In this document: positions 27,195-37,235 of the stretch, piece after piece
Layout: each line of letters opens with the position of its first letter
Position numbering within the stretch: position 1 is the first letter of the stretch
Assembly: GCF_030552895.1 (NCBI RefSeq)
Contig: NZ_CP130649.1
Span: 1,302,001-1,366,000 of the forward strand
Direction: 5' to 3'
Length of the DNA stretch: 64,000 bases
Source of the DNA: Tatumella ptyseos
GTDB taxonomy: Bacteria > Pseudomonadota > Gammaproteobacteria > Enterobacterales > Enterobacteriaceae
Made by a program: the position numbers and the translations under genes
The notes under the pieces: generated by a model
The model's input: only the letters and a program-made list of their open reading frames with translations
Databases searched by the model: none
What the model was told of the DNA's origin: nothing

Positions 27195-28295
27195 ATGCGA
27201 ATTATCATCATGATTGGATTACTGTGTATGAGTTTCCTCTCGTTCGCGCAAACATTGCGTATCAGAGATGTGACGCAAGTACAGGGGGTCAGGGAAAATG
27301 CGTTGATTGGTTATGGATTAGTGGTGGGCCTTGATGGGACGGGGGACCAAACCACGCAAACCCCTTTCACAACACAGTCGATGAGCAATATGTTGTCGCA
27401 GCTCGGCATTACGCTACCGGCGGGGACCAATATACAACTGAAAAATGTGGCCGCGGTCATGGTGACGGCGAAGTTACCCGCCTTCGCACGCCAAGGCCAA
27501 ACCGTCGATGTGGTGGTGTCTTCGATGGGAAATGCGAAAAGCCTGCGCGGCGGGACGCTATTATTAACACCCTTAAAAGGTGTAGATAACCAGGTCTATG
27601 CCTTGGCGCAAGGAAATGTGCTAATCGGCGGTGCGGGTGCGCAAGCCGGAGGGAGCAGTGTACAAGTTAACCAACTGAACGGTGGACGGATCACGGGAGG
27701 GGCAACGGTTGAGCGGGAATTGCCGCATAATTTCGGTGATAAAAACCAACTGATCCTGCAATTATCACGAAACGATTTCTCCCTCGCCCAGCGGGTGGCT
27801 GATGTGGTCAATAAATACAGTGGTTATTCGGCCGCTGAACCGCTTGATGGGGGTAGTATCGCGGTACGAGTGTCACCGACCCAAGCGTCGCAAGTCCAGC
27901 TTCTAGCCAAACTGCTAGATTTACCGATTACGCTCCCCACTGCCCGCGCAAAAATCGTGATTAATGCCCGGACCGGTTCGGTGATTATGAATCAGCAAGT
28001 CAGTATTGAACGCTGTGCCGTCGCCCAGGGTAACCTTTCCGTAACCGTGGATAATCAAGCGAAAGTTAATCAGCCGGATACACCATTGGCTGGAGGAGAA
28101 ACGGTCGTTACGCCACAAACCAAGATATCGTTACGTGAGCAGGGTGGCGCGCTACAGAAAGTGAATACCAGTGCATCGTTGAATGATGTGGTGGCCGCGT
28201 TAAATACCCTTGGCGCCACTCCGACGGAGCTAATGTCTATTTTACAAGCGATGGATAGTGCGGGCTGCCTGAATGCTGAATTGGAGATCCTCTAA
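27195..28295 (+). CDS. flgI: Flagellar P-ring protein FlgI
   Basis: Periplasmic ring protein, 366 residues (E. coli 365). A Sec signal peptide ends near SFAQ at residue 19. The mature start [32 protein letters not shown] is the family hallmark. Two cysteines, in IERCAVAQG and DSAGCLNAE, correspond to the disulfide pair of the E. coli protein. Its stop TAA shares one base with the flgJ ATG, so the genes are translationally coupled. Confidence 0.97.
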   Translation: MRIIIMIGLLCMSFLSFAQTLRIRDVTQVQGVRENALIGYGLVVGLDGTGDQTTQTPFTTQSMSNMLSQLGITLPAGTNIQLKNVAAVMVTAKLPAFARQGQTVDVVVSSMGNAKSLRGGTLLLTPLKGVDNQVYALAQGNVLIGGAGAQAGGSSVQVNQLNGGRITGGATVERELPHNFGDKNQLILQLSRNDFSLAQRVADVVNKYSGYSAAEPLDGGSIAVRVSPTQASQVQLLAKLLDLPITLPTARAKIVINARTGSVIMNQQVSIERCAVAQGNLSVTVDNQAKVNQPDTPLAGGETVVTPQTKISLREQGGALQKVNTSASLNDVVAALNTLGATPTELMSILQAMDSAGCLNAELEIL

Positions 28296-29203
28296 TGGCG
28301 ATGACGATAGCAATCGGGTGGGATGTCAATGAATTGAATGCCTTACGCGGGGCAGCACAGCAGTCGCCGCAAACTCATATCGCCACGGTAGCGCGGCAAG
28401 TTGAAGGTCTCTTCCTACAGATGATGCTGAAAAGTATGCGGCAAAGTCTACCCGGGGGGGATCTACTGGGTAGCGACTCGCAACGACTCTTTACTGCTCT
28501 CTATGATCAACAGATCAGCCAGATGGCCCCCACTAGCCCGTTAGGGTTAGCGGCATTGATCGAAAAGCAGATGCAATCGGTGACACCACCAAGCGCTGAG
28601 GTTGGTCAACGTGCGATCCCCTTCGATAATAACCGGCAATTTTTTCAACGGCTTTCACAGCTGGTGGAACGAAAAGTCGATAGCGTGGTGCAGTTAGCCC
28701 AACCGATGCAGCAATTTATTCAACGGCTATTACCGCATGTTAAGAGTGTGAGCCGAGAAACCGGTATCCCGGAGAAACTCATTTTGGCCCAAGCTGCCTT
28801 GGAATCTGGCTGGGGACAGCGACAAATCACTACAGAGCAGGGGCTACCCAGTCATAACCTGTTCGGTATTAAAGCCGGTGGCCGCTGGCAGGGACCGACG
28901 ACGGCGACTGTCACCACTGAGTACCGACAAGGCCACGCAGAGAAAACCACCGAACCGTTTCGTGTCTATCGCTCATGGCAGGAGGCATTACAGGATTATG
29001 GCAATCTCTTGGTGAATAATCCTCGCTATCAAGCAGTGACCTCTGCACGTAGCGCCGAGCAAGGGGCCTATGCGTTACAGCAAGCGGGTTATGCCACGGA
29101 TCCGCACTATGCCCAAAAGCTGGTGGCCATTATCCGGCAGCTGAATCAGGGGCTCCCTAGTCAACTCCCTAGCGCTACGCTCAATCTAAACGAATTATTT
29201 TAA
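28295..29203 (+). CDS. flgJ: Rod-cap protein / peptidoglycan muramidase FlgJ
   Basis: Bifunctional: the N-terminal part caps the growing rod and the C-terminal domain cuts peptidoglycan so that the rod can pass. 302 residues (E. coli 313). The N-terminal half has VEGLFLQMMLKSMRQSLPGG. The C-terminal glucosaminidase-like domain opens with LAQAALESGWGQRQ, with the catalytic Glu in ALESGWG, and continues HNLFGIKAGGRWQG. Last gene of the flgBCDEFGHIJ unit; flgK follows with its own sigma-28 promoter. Confidence 0.96.
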   Translation: MAMTIAIGWDVNELNALRGAAQQSPQTHIATVARQVEGLFLQMMLKSMRQSLPGGDLLGSDSQRLFTALYDQQISQMAPTSPLGLAALIEKQMQSVTPPSAEVGQRAIPFDNNRQFFQRLSQLVERKVDSVVQLAQPMQQFIQRLLPHVKSVSRETGIPEKLILAQAALESGWGQRQITTEQGLPSHNLFGIKAGGRWQGPTTATVTTEYRQGHAEKTTEPFRVYRSWQEALQDYGNLLVNNPRYQAVTSARSAEQGAYALQQAGYATDPHYAQKLVAIIRQLNQGLPSQLPSATLNLNELF

Positions 29204-29213
29204 TTGTCTTTAA

Positions 29214-29241
29214 TAAAGTCTCTTTTGTCTTGTGCCGATAG
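29214..29241 (+). promoter_or_regulatory. Sigma-28 (FliA) promoter of flgKL
   Basis: TAAAGTCT (29214-29221), 12-bp spacer, GCCGATAG (29234-29241), between flgJ and flgK. The spacer is one base longer than the usual 11, otherwise it is a good match. Confidence 0.8.
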
Positions 29242-29300
29242 AAAGAACGGGGCGTTATTAGGCCAAGATATCTGCAAGTTTATAAGGGTAAGGAAAAGAT

Positions 29301-30941
29301 ATGTCGAGTTTAATAAATTCTGCGATGAGCGGATTAAGTGCTGCCCAGCAACTGTTAACCAGTACTGCAAGTAACATCAGTAGTTACACCATTACAGGTT
29401 ATAACCGACAGATTACGGTGATTTCGGAAGCACAAAACACCTTTAGTGGTAACAGTTGGTATGGAAATGGGGCGATTGTGAACGGTGTTCAACGGCAATA
29501 CGATGCATTAATCGATAGTCAGCTGCGTAACGCGAGTGCAAAGAGTAGCGCGCAGTCGGCGCATTACACGCAGCTGTCTGCCATTGACAAACAGATGACA
29601 CTGGAAGGGGGGACCTTGAATGATGGGCTAGAAACCTTCTTCGATACCTTACAGAATGTGGTGAATAATGCTGCCGATCCCGCTGCCCGTCAGGCGGTGA
29701 TGTCGCAAGCCGCAGCATTAACGAATCAGTTTACCAGCACCCAAACGATGCTCGATCAGCAGCAGCGCGATATTAATTCACAATTACAGAGTTCTGTTTC
29801 GGCGATAAATAGCTATACCCAGCAAATTGCTACCCTCAACCAACGTATTGCTCAGCTGTCGCAAGGCGGTGATGCCCCGAATAATTTGCTTGATCAACGT
29901 GATCAGTTAGTACGGGAACTTAATGATCAGGTGGGAGTAACGGTGGCGATGCAAGATGGCAATATGAGCGTCAGTATCGCGAACGGCTTTACATTAGTCA
30001 GTGGCACCAAAAGTTACCCGTTAGAGGCGATCCCCTCAAATGCCAATCCAGATCAGTTAACGCTGGGTTATCAAGATAAGTTAGCGGGACAGGTAGAGTT
30101 ACCCGAAAAACTGTTTAAGACCGGTAAAGTGGGAGGGCTAATAGCCTTTCGCCACGATGAGCTTAATCAGTTGCAGAACCGCTTAGGGCAGCTGACCTTG
30201 GCATTTGCTACCGCGATTAATAGTGTGCAGGAGCAAGGCTATGATTTGAATGGCCAGCAAGGCGAAGCGATGTTCAGTATTGGGCAGCCGAGTATTAAAC
30301 AAAACCTCTTAAATACCGGAACCGCCTCGCTAAATGCTGAATTTACCGATGCCGAGCAGGTACAAGCTTCCGACTATCAACTAGTGTTTCAACAAGGTAA
30401 CTGGCAGGTAACCCGATTAAGCGACAATACCGCAATTCCAGTGAAGATATCGGATTCGGCAGACGGCACTACCCTCGAGTTTGATGGGCTAGCTATCACG
30501 GTCAGTGGCAGCCCTGCCGAACATGACCGCTTTCTGTTACAGCCGGTCAATCAGATTACCCATCAGTTCTCGTTAAACTTTAGCGATCCCAATAAATTAG
30601 CTGCAGCTCAGGATCTGTCAGGCGAGAGCGATAACCGTAATATTCAGCAGATGCTCGACCTGCAGTCGCAAAAACGGGTAGGGGGGACACAAACGTTCAG
30701 CCAGACTTGGCGCTCGGCAGTCAGTTTTGTCGGAACGCAAACGCAAGCTTATGAGAATGCAGCGAATTTATCAGACAATATCATCACACAGCTCACTGCG
30801 CGTCAGCAAGCCGTTTCAGGAGTGAATCTGGATGAGGAATATGCCAACTTAACGCAATATCAACAGTATTACATTGCCAATACCCAAGTATTGAATACCG
30901 CCAGCGCGCTATTCGATGCCCTAATCAGCGTGCGCAGTTAG
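29301..30941 (+). CDS. flgK: Hook-filament junction protein FlgK
   Basis: First hook-associated protein (HAP1), joining hook and filament; 546 residues (E. coli 547). The N-terminal signature (LLTSTASNISSYTITGYNRQ) is a variant of the usual SNNIANANTPGYSRQ motif, and the C-terminal SGVNLDEEYANLTQYQQYYIANTQVLNTASALFDALISV is typical. The ribosome site is AAGGA. It is expressed late, from a sigma-28 promoter, with flgL next in the same direction; FlgN chaperones the protein. Confidence 0.96.
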   Translation: MSSLINSAMSGLSAAQQLLTSTASNISSYTITGYNRQITVISEAQNTFSGNSWYGNGAIVNGVQRQYDALIDSQLRNASAKSSAQSAHYTQLSAIDKQMTLEGGTLNDGLETFFDTLQNVVNNAADPAARQAVMSQAAALTNQFTSTQTMLDQQQRDINSQLQSSVSAINSYTQQIATLNQRIAQLSQGGDAPNNLLDQRDQLVRELNDQVGVTVAMQDGNMSVSIANGFTLVSGTKSYPLEAIPSNANPDQLTLGYQDKLAGQVELPEKLFKTGKVGGLIAFRHDELNQLQNRLGQLTLAFATAINSVQEQGYDLNGQQGEAMFSIGQPSIKQNLLNTGTASLNAEFTDAEQVQASDYQLVFQQGNWQVTRLSDNTAIPVKISDSADGTTLEFDGLAITVSGSPAEHDRFLLQPVNQITHQFSLNFSDPNKLAAAQDLSGESDNRNIQQMLDLQSQKRVGGTQTFSQTWRSAVSFVGTQTQAYENAANLSDNIITQLTARQQAVSGVNLDEEYANLTQYQQYYIANTQVLNTASALFDALISVRS

Positions 30942-30964
30942 TGTACTAAGCGGGAGTGAGTGAG

Positions 30965-31927
30965 ATGCGATTAAGTACCACCTTTATTTTCCAACAACAG
31001 ACTCAGGGGATTAGTCATGCCCAAACGGATTGGTTAGCCGCAGGACAGCGATTATCTTCCGGTAAGCGAGTCGTTTCCCCATCCGATGATCCCGTCGCGG
31101 CGTCGCAAGCGTTAGGGATCCAACAGCATCAACGTACCGAGCAGCGCTACAGTATGGCACAGCAATTTGCTCAGACTAGCCTGAGTAACGAAGCCACGGC
31201 ACTCTCCTCAATCAGCGATAATATTCAAGCCGCGATTAGCGATATTATTTATGGCGCCACGGGTACGCTGAATGATGATGACCGGCAATCTGTAGCAGTA
31301 AAGCTTGAAGGCGTGCGTAATCAACTGCTAACGCTGGCCAATAGCCAAGACAGCAATGGACGTTATCTTTTCGCTGGATACAACACCGCTCAGCCCCCGT
31401 TTGTCTCGGGTGATCAAGGAGTGAGTTATCAAGGTGGCGAACAGCCTATAATGCAGAAAGTGGATAATCAACGGGTGATGACCCTTACTCATACCGGTAA
31501 GCAGGTCTTTCAGTCGGCATCCGCGAATCCAAAATTAGAGCCTGATGGCACCTTGGGTGATACGGATCTTTTTTCAATCTTAGATAAGGCCATCACAACG
31601 CTTAAGACGCCGCTACAAGAAGCGGATGATTCAGCAATGCAAGACTTTCAGGAAGCAATGAATACCGCTAATCGAGGATTAAACAATAGCTTAAATAATA
31701 TTCTGACGTTGCAATCTGAAAATGGGACGCAATTGACGGAATTAGAAAGTTTGGGGTCGATTAGCGCTAGCCAGAGTATTCTCGCGCAAGGGCAGTTGAG
31801 TCAATTGGTGGATGCTGATGTGACGCAGACCATTTCGGAATACCAAATGAAAGAGACGGCACTCCAGGCGAGTTACACTGCCTATACGCAAATGTCTAAA
31901 CTTTCGTTGTTTCAGATGAATAAATGA
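30965..31927 (+). CDS. flgL: Hook-filament junction protein FlgL
   Basis: HAP3, the subunit between FlgK and flagellin; 320 residues (E. coli 317) from the ATG at 30965, which aligns with the E. coli start. A GTG at 30956 in frame is less likely. The flagellin-like N-terminal core (QRLSSGKRVVSPSDDPVAASQAL) and the C-terminal ETALQASYTAYTQMSKLSLFQM are conserved. It lies 23 bp after flgK and ends before a shared terminator with rne. Confidence 0.95.
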   Translation: MRLSTTFIFQQQTQGISHAQTDWLAAGQRLSSGKRVVSPSDDPVAASQALGIQQHQRTEQRYSMAQQFAQTSLSNEATALSSISDNIQAAISDIIYGATGTLNDDDRQSVAVKLEGVRNQLLTLANSQDSNGRYLFAGYNTAQPPFVSGDQGVSYQGGEQPIMQKVDNQRVMTLTHTGKQVFQSASANPKLEPDGTLGDTDLFSILDKAITTLKTPLQEADDSAMQDFQEAMNTANRGLNNSLNNILTLQSENGTQLTELESLGSISASQSILAQGQLSQLVDADVTQTISEYQMKETALQASYTAYTQMSKLSLFQMNK

Positions 31928-31932
31928 TGGAT

Positions 31933-31968
31933 AAAAAAACACCCGCGACGTTGCGGGTGTTTTATTTT
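31933..31968. terminator. Bidirectional terminator between flgL and rne
   Basis: Stem ACACCCGC / GCGGGTGT with a 6-nt loop, an A run before (31933-31939) and a T-rich tail after, so it works on both strands for the converging flgKL and rne transcripts. Confidence 0.92.
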
Positions 31969-31976
31969 GAGCTAAC

Positions 31977-34900
31977 TTAGCTTGCTTTCGTCACGCCGGC
32001 GCTAGCATGGTGGCGCGCAGCATGCCCACCTGCCGCACCTTTACCGGTGAATTGATAAACCGGACGAACCCAATCGCTTTGTTTAATTGGCTCGGCTACC
32101 CAAGCGGGTGCCTCAGCTTTGGTGACAGGTGAAGTTGCCACCAGACGCCCTGCAGTCACTGCTTGTGGAGTGAATGAGGTGACAGGTTCTGCAATCTGAG
32201 GTTGGGCCTCATTGATGACAGGCTGAATCTCGTCAATAACAGGTTGAGTTTCAACCGTGACAGGTTGAGCCTCGACAACCTCAGGTTGTGAGGCAGCAGG
32301 CTCGTCCTGTACTGGGGTAGGTTCAACCACAGCAACGGGTTCACTCACCACAGGTGCTTCACTCGCTACAACAGGCGTCACTGGCGTTTCACTCTGCACC
32401 GAATCGGTCACTGGCAACGTGGTTTGCTCGATTTTGGTGTCAACAGGAGTCTCTGTGGCGGACTCTACAGTGGTGACCGGCAGATCATAACGCACCCAGA
32501 CTTTACCCGATGCCATTTCTGGCGCAGCGGCGGCGGTGCTCACGGCCATTGGTGTTTGTTGCGGGTAACGGTCATCACGATAGCGGCGACGACGTTGACC
32601 ACTCACTCGTAAGTGACGAGGGGAACGACGTGAACGACGCGGTGCAACATTTTCTTGGTTCTCTGTAACTTGACGAGCCGCAGCGGTTTCAGCCGCTGCA
32701 GGGATTGCTACCGCTTGTTCAGCCTGAGTCGCCTCAGCAGAAGTAGTGGTATCAGTGTCTGTTACACGAACTTTTTGTTGCAGCACACGAGGTTGACGAC
32801 GCGGCGTGACCTTCACTTCACGTGGGGTCTCTTCGCTAACAGGCGTTTCAGCTTGTTGCTCGGTAGCCGTTTCTTGCTTACGCGCTTCTTGTTGCTGACG
32901 ACGCTCCTCTTGACGGCGGCGCTGACGCTCAGCACGTTGTTCGCGACGTTGCTGTTCGCGTTGTTGACGCACCTCATCACTGACGGCATTGTCCTGACGC
33001 GGAGTGCGTTCTTGACGAGAGGTATTGTCAGTATTATTGCCGGAGTTACGCGAAGATTGACGACGTGTATCCTCTTGTTGTCCTGCAATGTTACTCTCTT
33101 TTTGATTCTGACGATTGGTTCGGTCGTTCTTATCATTACGATCGTAACGGTTGTTATTACGACGTTGATTATTACGACGATCCGTTTGGCGCTGTTTAGC
33201 TTGTTGTTGAGAAGGCGTCGATACAGCCTGAGCCGTCGTTGTCTTGTCAGTTGCTGCTTTCTCAGCATTATCCGAGCCAGCAAAGAAAGCTTTGATCCCT
33301 TTCACCAGACGGCTAAAGAAACAACCCGCTGGTTTTTCTCCCGCAGAGGTCGCTTGTGCTTCGGTAGCGACTGGTGGGGCATCAGGCATAGCAAAGGCAG
33401 CCAGTGCCGGTTGCTCTGGACGACGACGTTCAGCGGTCTCTTCTTCCGATGGCAGTGCCATTTCGGTTTCATGCAGTTTCGGTAAGTGATAGCTGAGCGT
33501 ATTCGTCTCTTCACCTTTACGAACACGCAGCACTGAGTAGTGTGGTGTTTGCATTTTATCATCAGGAACGATAACCGTTTTCACGCCACCTTGGCGAGTT
33601 TCAATCGCATTCACTGCCGAGCGCTTCTCGTTAAGAAGGTAAGAGGCAACTTGAACGGGCACGATCGCATGCACTTCTTTAGTGTTATCTTTTAACGCTT
33701 CTTCTTCGATTAAACGCAGAATGGACAGGGCTAACGACTCGTTGTCACGGATGGTTCCGGTGCCACTACAACGTGGACAAACATGATGGCTCGATTCGCC
33801 GAGGGATGGACTCAGACGCTGACGAGACATTTCGAGCAAACCAAAGCGTGAAATATGACTAATTTGGATACGGGCACGGTCTTGACGTACGGCATCACGT
33901 AATTTATTTTCGACAGCGCGCTGATGGCGAGCGGGCGTCATATCGATAAAATCGATGACGATGAGGCCACCTAAATCACGTAACCGTAATTGACGAGCAA
34001 TTTCATCTGCGGCTTCAAGGTTGGTATTGAAGGCGGTTTCTTCAATATCGCCGCCGCGAGTTGAGCGCGCGGAGTTGATATCAATCGCAGTCAACGCTTC
34101 AGTCGTATCGATTACGATAGATCCCCCTGAAGGAAGGCGGACCTCACGTTGGAAGGCAGATTCGATCTGCGATTCAATCTGATAGTGACTGAAGAGGGGA
34201 ATTTCACCAGAGTATAATTTGATTTTACTCGTGAAATCAGGGCGGCCTAGTGCTGCAATATGTTGGCGAGCTAATTCTAGGACACTAGGGTTATCGATCA
34301 GAATTTCACCGATATCTTGACGTAAGTAGTCGCGGAACGCCCGTACAATCACATTACTTTCTTGGTGAATCAAGAACGGTGCTGGACGGCTATTCGCAGC
34401 CTTTTGAATCGCTTCCCAATGTTTTAGTCGGAAGTTTAAATCCCACTGTAGTGATTCTGCTGATTTTCCAACGCCTGCAGTCCGAACAATCAGTCCCATA
34501 CCATTCGGGATATCGAGGGAGGATAGGGCTTCTTTCAATTCACTGCGGTCATCGCCTTCGATGCGGCGAGAGATACCGCCTGCCCGTGGATTATTTGGCA
34601 TTAGGACCAGATAACTTCCCGCTAAGCTGATGAAGGTAGTCAGTGCTGCGCCTTTATTTCCGCGCTCTTCCTTGTCGATCTGGACAATAACTTCTTGGCC
34701 TTCACGTAAAACATCTTTGATGTTTGGACGGCCATGGCCGGAGTAGTTATCTGGGAAGTATTCGCGTGAGATTTCTTTTAGAGGGAGAAAACCATGGCGT
34801 TCAGCACCATAGTCAACGAAAGCGGCTTCTAAGCTGGGTTCAATACGAGTGATTTTACCTTTATAAATGTTCGCTTTCTTTTGTTCATGACCCGGACTTT

Positions 34901-34988
34901 CAATATCCAAGTCATAGAGTTTTTGTCCATCAACCAGTGCGACACGCAACTCCTCCTGCTGAGTTGCGTTAATGAGCATTCTTTTCAT
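31977..34988 (-). CDS. rne: Ribonuclease E
   Basis: Essential endoribonuclease for mRNA decay and for rRNA and tRNA processing, and the scaffold of the degradosome. 1003 residues, somewhat shorter than the 1061 of E. coli. The catalytic half is nearly identical to E. coli: S1 domain, magnesium-binding Asp in AIDINSA and IDFIDMT, and the zinc-link CPRCSGTG. After residue about 530 lies the disordered scaffold. Its amphipathic membrane anchor ([15 protein letters not shown]) comes first, followed by a long Arg/Gln/Asn-rich stretch, the RNA-binding [23 protein letters not shown] segment, a Pro/Val/Glu-rich repeat stretch (multiple QPV-type repeats), and the PNPase-binding end [15 protein letters not shown]. 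Confidence 0.98.
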   Translation of the reverse strand: MKRMLINATQQEELRVALVDGQKLYDLDIESPGHEQKKANIYKGKITRIEPSLEAAFVDYGAERHGFLPLKEISREYFPDNYSGHGRPNIKDVLREGQEVIVQIDKEERGNKGAALTTFISLAGSYLVLMPNNPRAGGISRRIEGDDRSELKEALSSLDIPNGMGLIVRTAGVGKSAESLQWDLNFRLKHWEAIQKAANSRPAPFLIHQESNVIVRAFRDYLRQDIGEILIDNPSVLELARQHIAALGRPDFTSKIKLYSGEIPLFSHYQIESQIESAFQREVRLPSGGSIVIDTTEALTAIDINSARSTRGGDIEETAFNTNLEAADEIARQLRLRDLGGLIVIDFIDMTPARHQRAVENKLRDAVRQDRARIQISHISRFGLLEMSRQRLSPSLGESSHHVCPRCSGTGTIRDNESLALSILRLIEEEALKDNTKEVHAIVPVQVASYLLNEKRSAVNAIETRQGGVKTVIVPDDKMQTPHYSVLRVRKGEETNTLSYHLPKLHETEMALPSEEETAERRRPEQPALAAFAMPDAPPVATEAQATSAGEKPAGCFFSRLVKGIKAFFAGSDNAEKAATDKTTTAQAVSTPSQQQAKQRQTDRRNNQRRNNNRYDRNDKNDRTNRQNQKESNIAGQQEDTRRQSSRNSGNNTDNTSRQERTPRQDNAVSDEVRQQREQQRREQRAERQRRRQEERRQQQEARKQETATEQQAETPVSEETPREVKVTPRRQPRVLQQKVRVTDTDTTTSAEATQAEQAVAIPAAAETAAARQVTENQENVAPRRSRRSPRHLRVSGQRRRRYRDDRYPQQTPMAVSTAAAAPEMASGKVWVRYDLPVTTVESATETPVDTKIEQTTLPVTDSVQSETPVTPVVASEAPVVSEPVAVVEPTPVQDEPAASQPEVVEAQPVTVETQPVIDEIQPVINEAQPQIAEPVTSFTPQAVTAGRLVATSPVTKAEAPAWVAEPIKQSDWVRPVYQFTGKGAAGGHAARHHASAGVTKAS

Positions 34989-35337
34989 TTACATGTTCTC
35001 GTCATTATCATTTTTGAAAAGCTGCGGGCATTACTGCGATGAGCGAGTTATCCGATGGCTTCGTGTCTGTAGGCAATCACGTCAGCCTCACGGCTGTCGA
35101 TCGCTTAAGAAGCGCATAACGTCGGGGAAGTGTTACTAATCAGCTTCACAATTCCGTAGAGATCATCTCTTCCCAAAATAAGGGCAGAGGGCAATATCCC
35201 ATCTCGTTCAGGCTGCAGTCCGCAGCCCGCTAACTATCTGAATCCACTAAACGTCTTATGCCATTGCAGCGTGTTGTCTCTTCAGATAAAAATTCAACTA
35301 AGTCGCTTTACGATGCAAAGTTCTGCAATCGTTCAGC
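34989..35337 (-). ncRNA. RNase E 5' UTR regulatory leader (rne5 element)
   Basis: Long leader of the rne mRNA, which in E. coli folds into hairpins that recruit RNase E and autoregulate its own message. From the promoter start near 35337 to the ATG is about 349 nt, close to the 361 nt known in E. coli. The leader shows E. coli-like blocks including AGTTAGCGGGCTGCGG, whose GGCTGC / GCAGCC hairpin (35211-35228) fits the described stem. The call rests on position and remembered E. coli sequence. Confidence 0.75.
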
Positions 35338-35343
35338 CCCAGC

Positions 35344-35373
35344 ATTATTCCATTGCTCCCCTTCATATAGCAA
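35344..35373 (-). promoter_or_regulatory. rne promoter
   Basis: On the minus strand -35 TTGCTA (35373-35368), 18-bp spacer, -10 AATAAT (35349-35344). The distance to the rne ATG reproduces the E. coli leader length. Confidence 0.65.
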
Positions 35374-35534
35374 GGTGACTTTCACGTTGTTGATCACTTT
35401 ATTTATTATTTAAGCGATTTAATCGTAAAAGCTAAATTTCGCTGGTTAAAAAGAGAGCATAATACACTGCATTCCCATGCCTAAGCTCAATAAAAGAGTA
35501 GCGATTACTCTTGAGTCTCTTTACACTTATCCGC
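35374..35534. other. Gap between rne promoter and rluC start
   Basis: About 160 bp that must hold the rluC promoter. A -10-like CATAAT lies at 35458-35463, but no convincing -35 or ribosome site was found. Nothing else is visible. Confidence 0.4.
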
Positions 35535-36494
35535 ATGAAAACAGAACATAATGGCGTACAGCTGATTGCCATCACGTCGGAGCACGACGGACAGCGAATT
35601 GATAACTTTTTGCGGACCTTTTTGAAGGGGGTTCCGAAGAGCATGATTTATCGAATCTTGCGTAAAGGTGAGGTTCGAGTAAACAAAAAAAGAGTCAAAC
35701 CTGAATATAAACTTATCGACGGTGACGAACTGCGTATCCCCCCAATTCGTACCTCGAAGAGTGACGCGCCGGAAGTGTCACCTAAGCTTGAGCGTGTCGC
35801 ACAGTTAGACAATGCGATTCTGTACGAAGATGACGCTATTTTAGTGTTAAACAAGCCATCGGGTACCGCGGTACACGGGGGGAGTGGCCTAAGCTTCGGG
35901 GTTATTGAGGGATTACGAGCCTTGCGGCCCGATGCACGTTTCCTTGAACTGGTCCATCGTTTAGACAGGGATACCTCGGGGATATTGCTGGTTGCCAAAA
36001 AACGGTCGGCGTTACGTGCTTTACATGAACAGCTTCGCGATAAGACTATGCAAAAGGATTATTTGGCTTTAGTACGGGGAGAATGGCCGTCACACCTTAA
36101 ATCCGTGAAAGCCCCTTTGTTGAAAAATATTTTGCAAAGTGGTGAACGTGTCGTGAAAGTCAGTACCGAAGGTAAGCCATCTGAAACCAGATTTAAGGTT
36201 GAAGAACGCTTTGGTTTTGCCACTTTAGTCAAAGCAAGTCCGGTAACCGGTCGTACTCACCAAATCCGAGTACACACACTGCATGCGGGACACCCGATAG
36301 CGTTTGATGACCGATATGGTGTCGCCAGTTTTGATCAGCAATTAGCAAGCACAGGGCTCTCACGTCTTTTCTTGCATGCTGCGGCACTGACCTTTACCCA
36401 TCCTGCAACCGGTGCAACCTTAAGAGTTGAAGCCCCGTTAGATTCAGGGCTTAAGCATTGCTTGAACCTGTTACGTCAAAAGAAAAACGCCTAA
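35535..36494 (+). CDS. rluC: 23S rRNA pseudouridine(955/2504/2580) synthase
   Basis: Converts U955, U2504 and U2580 of 23S rRNA to pseudouridine. 319 residues, the same as E. coli, from the ATG at 35535; a TTG at 35511 would add 8 unsupported residues. An N-terminal S4 RNA-binding domain ([34 protein letters not shown]) precedes the RluA-type catalytic domain with the catalytic Asp in HRLDRDTSG. It is divergent from rne, as in E. coli. No good ribosome site is visible before this ATG. Confidence 0.96.
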   Translation: MKTEHNGVQLIAITSEHDGQRIDNFLRTFLKGVPKSMIYRILRKGEVRVNKKRVKPEYKLIDGDELRIPPIRTSKSDAPEVSPKLERVAQLDNAILYEDDAILVLNKPSGTAVHGGSGLSFGVIEGLRALRPDARFLELVHRLDRDTSGILLVAKKRSALRALHEQLRDKTMQKDYLALVRGEWPSHLKSVKAPLLKNILQSGERVVKVSTEGKPSETRFKVEERFGFATLVKASPVTGRTHQIRVHTLHAGHPIAFDDRYGVASFDQQLASTGLSRLFLHAAALTFTHPATGATLRVEAPLDSGLKHCLNLLRQKKNA

Positions 36495-36499
36495 ACTCT

Positions 36500-36536
36500 T
36501 AGGCATTAATCCGCCAAAGGATTAATGCCTAGTTTT
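36500..36536 (+). terminator. Terminator of rluC, overlapping the yceF end
   Basis: Perfect 13-bp stem TAGGCATTAATCC / GGATTAATGCCTA with a 6-nt loop, then GTTTT. It includes the last codons and stop of the convergent yceF gene. Confidence 0.8.
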
Positions 36537-37093
36537 CTGAGAATACTCGAGAGGGCGATCAGTGGTAAGCCAACTAGGGTATTCGGGTCATTTCCGGCCA
36601 TTTTTTCAAATAGGGTGATACCTAAGCCTTCCGATTTGAAACTTCCTGCACACTGTAAAGGTTGTTCTTTATGGATATAGCCCCAGATTTCATCATCAGT
36701 GAGCTCTCTGAAGAAGACTTGGTAAATCTCTAGGCGCTGGTGCCACTGGTTGCTAACGCCGTCATACACAGCTAATCCGGTATGGAAGGTGACACATTGC
36801 CCTGACGAAGCCCGCAATTGCGTGAAGGCTTGCTCAGGTGTGTGGGGCTTGCCCAGTACTCGCTCGTCTAAACTCCCCAACTGGTCACAACCAATGATGA
36901 TGCTGTCTGGGTAATCGTCAATGAGTGCGGAAGCCTTTTCACGCGCTAAACGCAAAACTTGTTCTTCAATCGTTTCGCCAAAGACGCTAGACTCATCGAT
37001 ATTAGGCGCGGCAGAGAAAAAGGGTAGGCCTAGCTTATCTAAAACGGCCTGGCGAAAAGGGGATGATGAGGCGAGTACTAGGTTATATGGCAT
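36506..37093 (-). CDS. yceF: 7-methyl-GTP pyrophosphatase, Maf family
   Basis: Nucleotide pyrophosphatase that hydrolyses m7GTP (and possibly other modified nucleotides); a house-cleaning enzyme. 195 residues (E. coli YceF 194). The Maf signature LASSSPFRQAVLDKLGLPF opens the protein, followed by DESSVFGETIEEQVLRLAREKA, the catalytic/metal Asp in IIIGCDQLGSLD, and the LGKPHTPEQAFTQLRASSG block. It runs convergent to rluC; its final codons lie inside the rluC terminator. Confidence 0.95.
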   Translation of the reverse strand: MPYNLVLASSSPFRQAVLDKLGLPFFSAAPNIDESSVFGETIEEQVLRLAREKASALIDDYPDSIIIGCDQLGSLDERVLGKPHTPEQAFTQLRASSGQCVTFHTGLAVYDGVSNQWHQRLEIYQVFFRELTDDEIWGYIHKEQPLQCAGSFKSEGLGITLFEKMAGNDPNTLVGLPLIALSSILRKLGINPLAD

Positions 37094-37197
37094 ATTTTTT
37101 TCATAATCTATAGCGAATTAGGTCAACACATCTTAAACTATCTGCCGCACTGGTTGCGAATTTCTCGGTTAAAGATGCGGGTCAATGGCCTTTTTCT

Positions 37198-37226
37198 TTG
37201 ACTCTTTATCATTACAAAGTTAATAT
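37198..37226 (+). promoter_or_regulatory. Promoter of yceD-rpmF-plsX-fab cluster
   Basis: -35 TTGACT (37198-37203), 17-bp spacer, -10 TAATAT (37221-37226), then a GC-rich discriminator GCGCGCC and the yceD ATG at 37236. Transcription would start within about 3-4 nt of the ATG. Confidence 0.75.
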
Positions 37227-37235
37227 GCGCGCCCT

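Noticed and set aside
32655..33485. 276-codon open frame antisense to the rne scaffold
   Set aside because: It mirrors the Arg/Gln-rich repeat coding of rne; the product is low-complexity Leu/Ser/Thr/Arg with no family features or ribosome site. RNase E on the other strand is certain.
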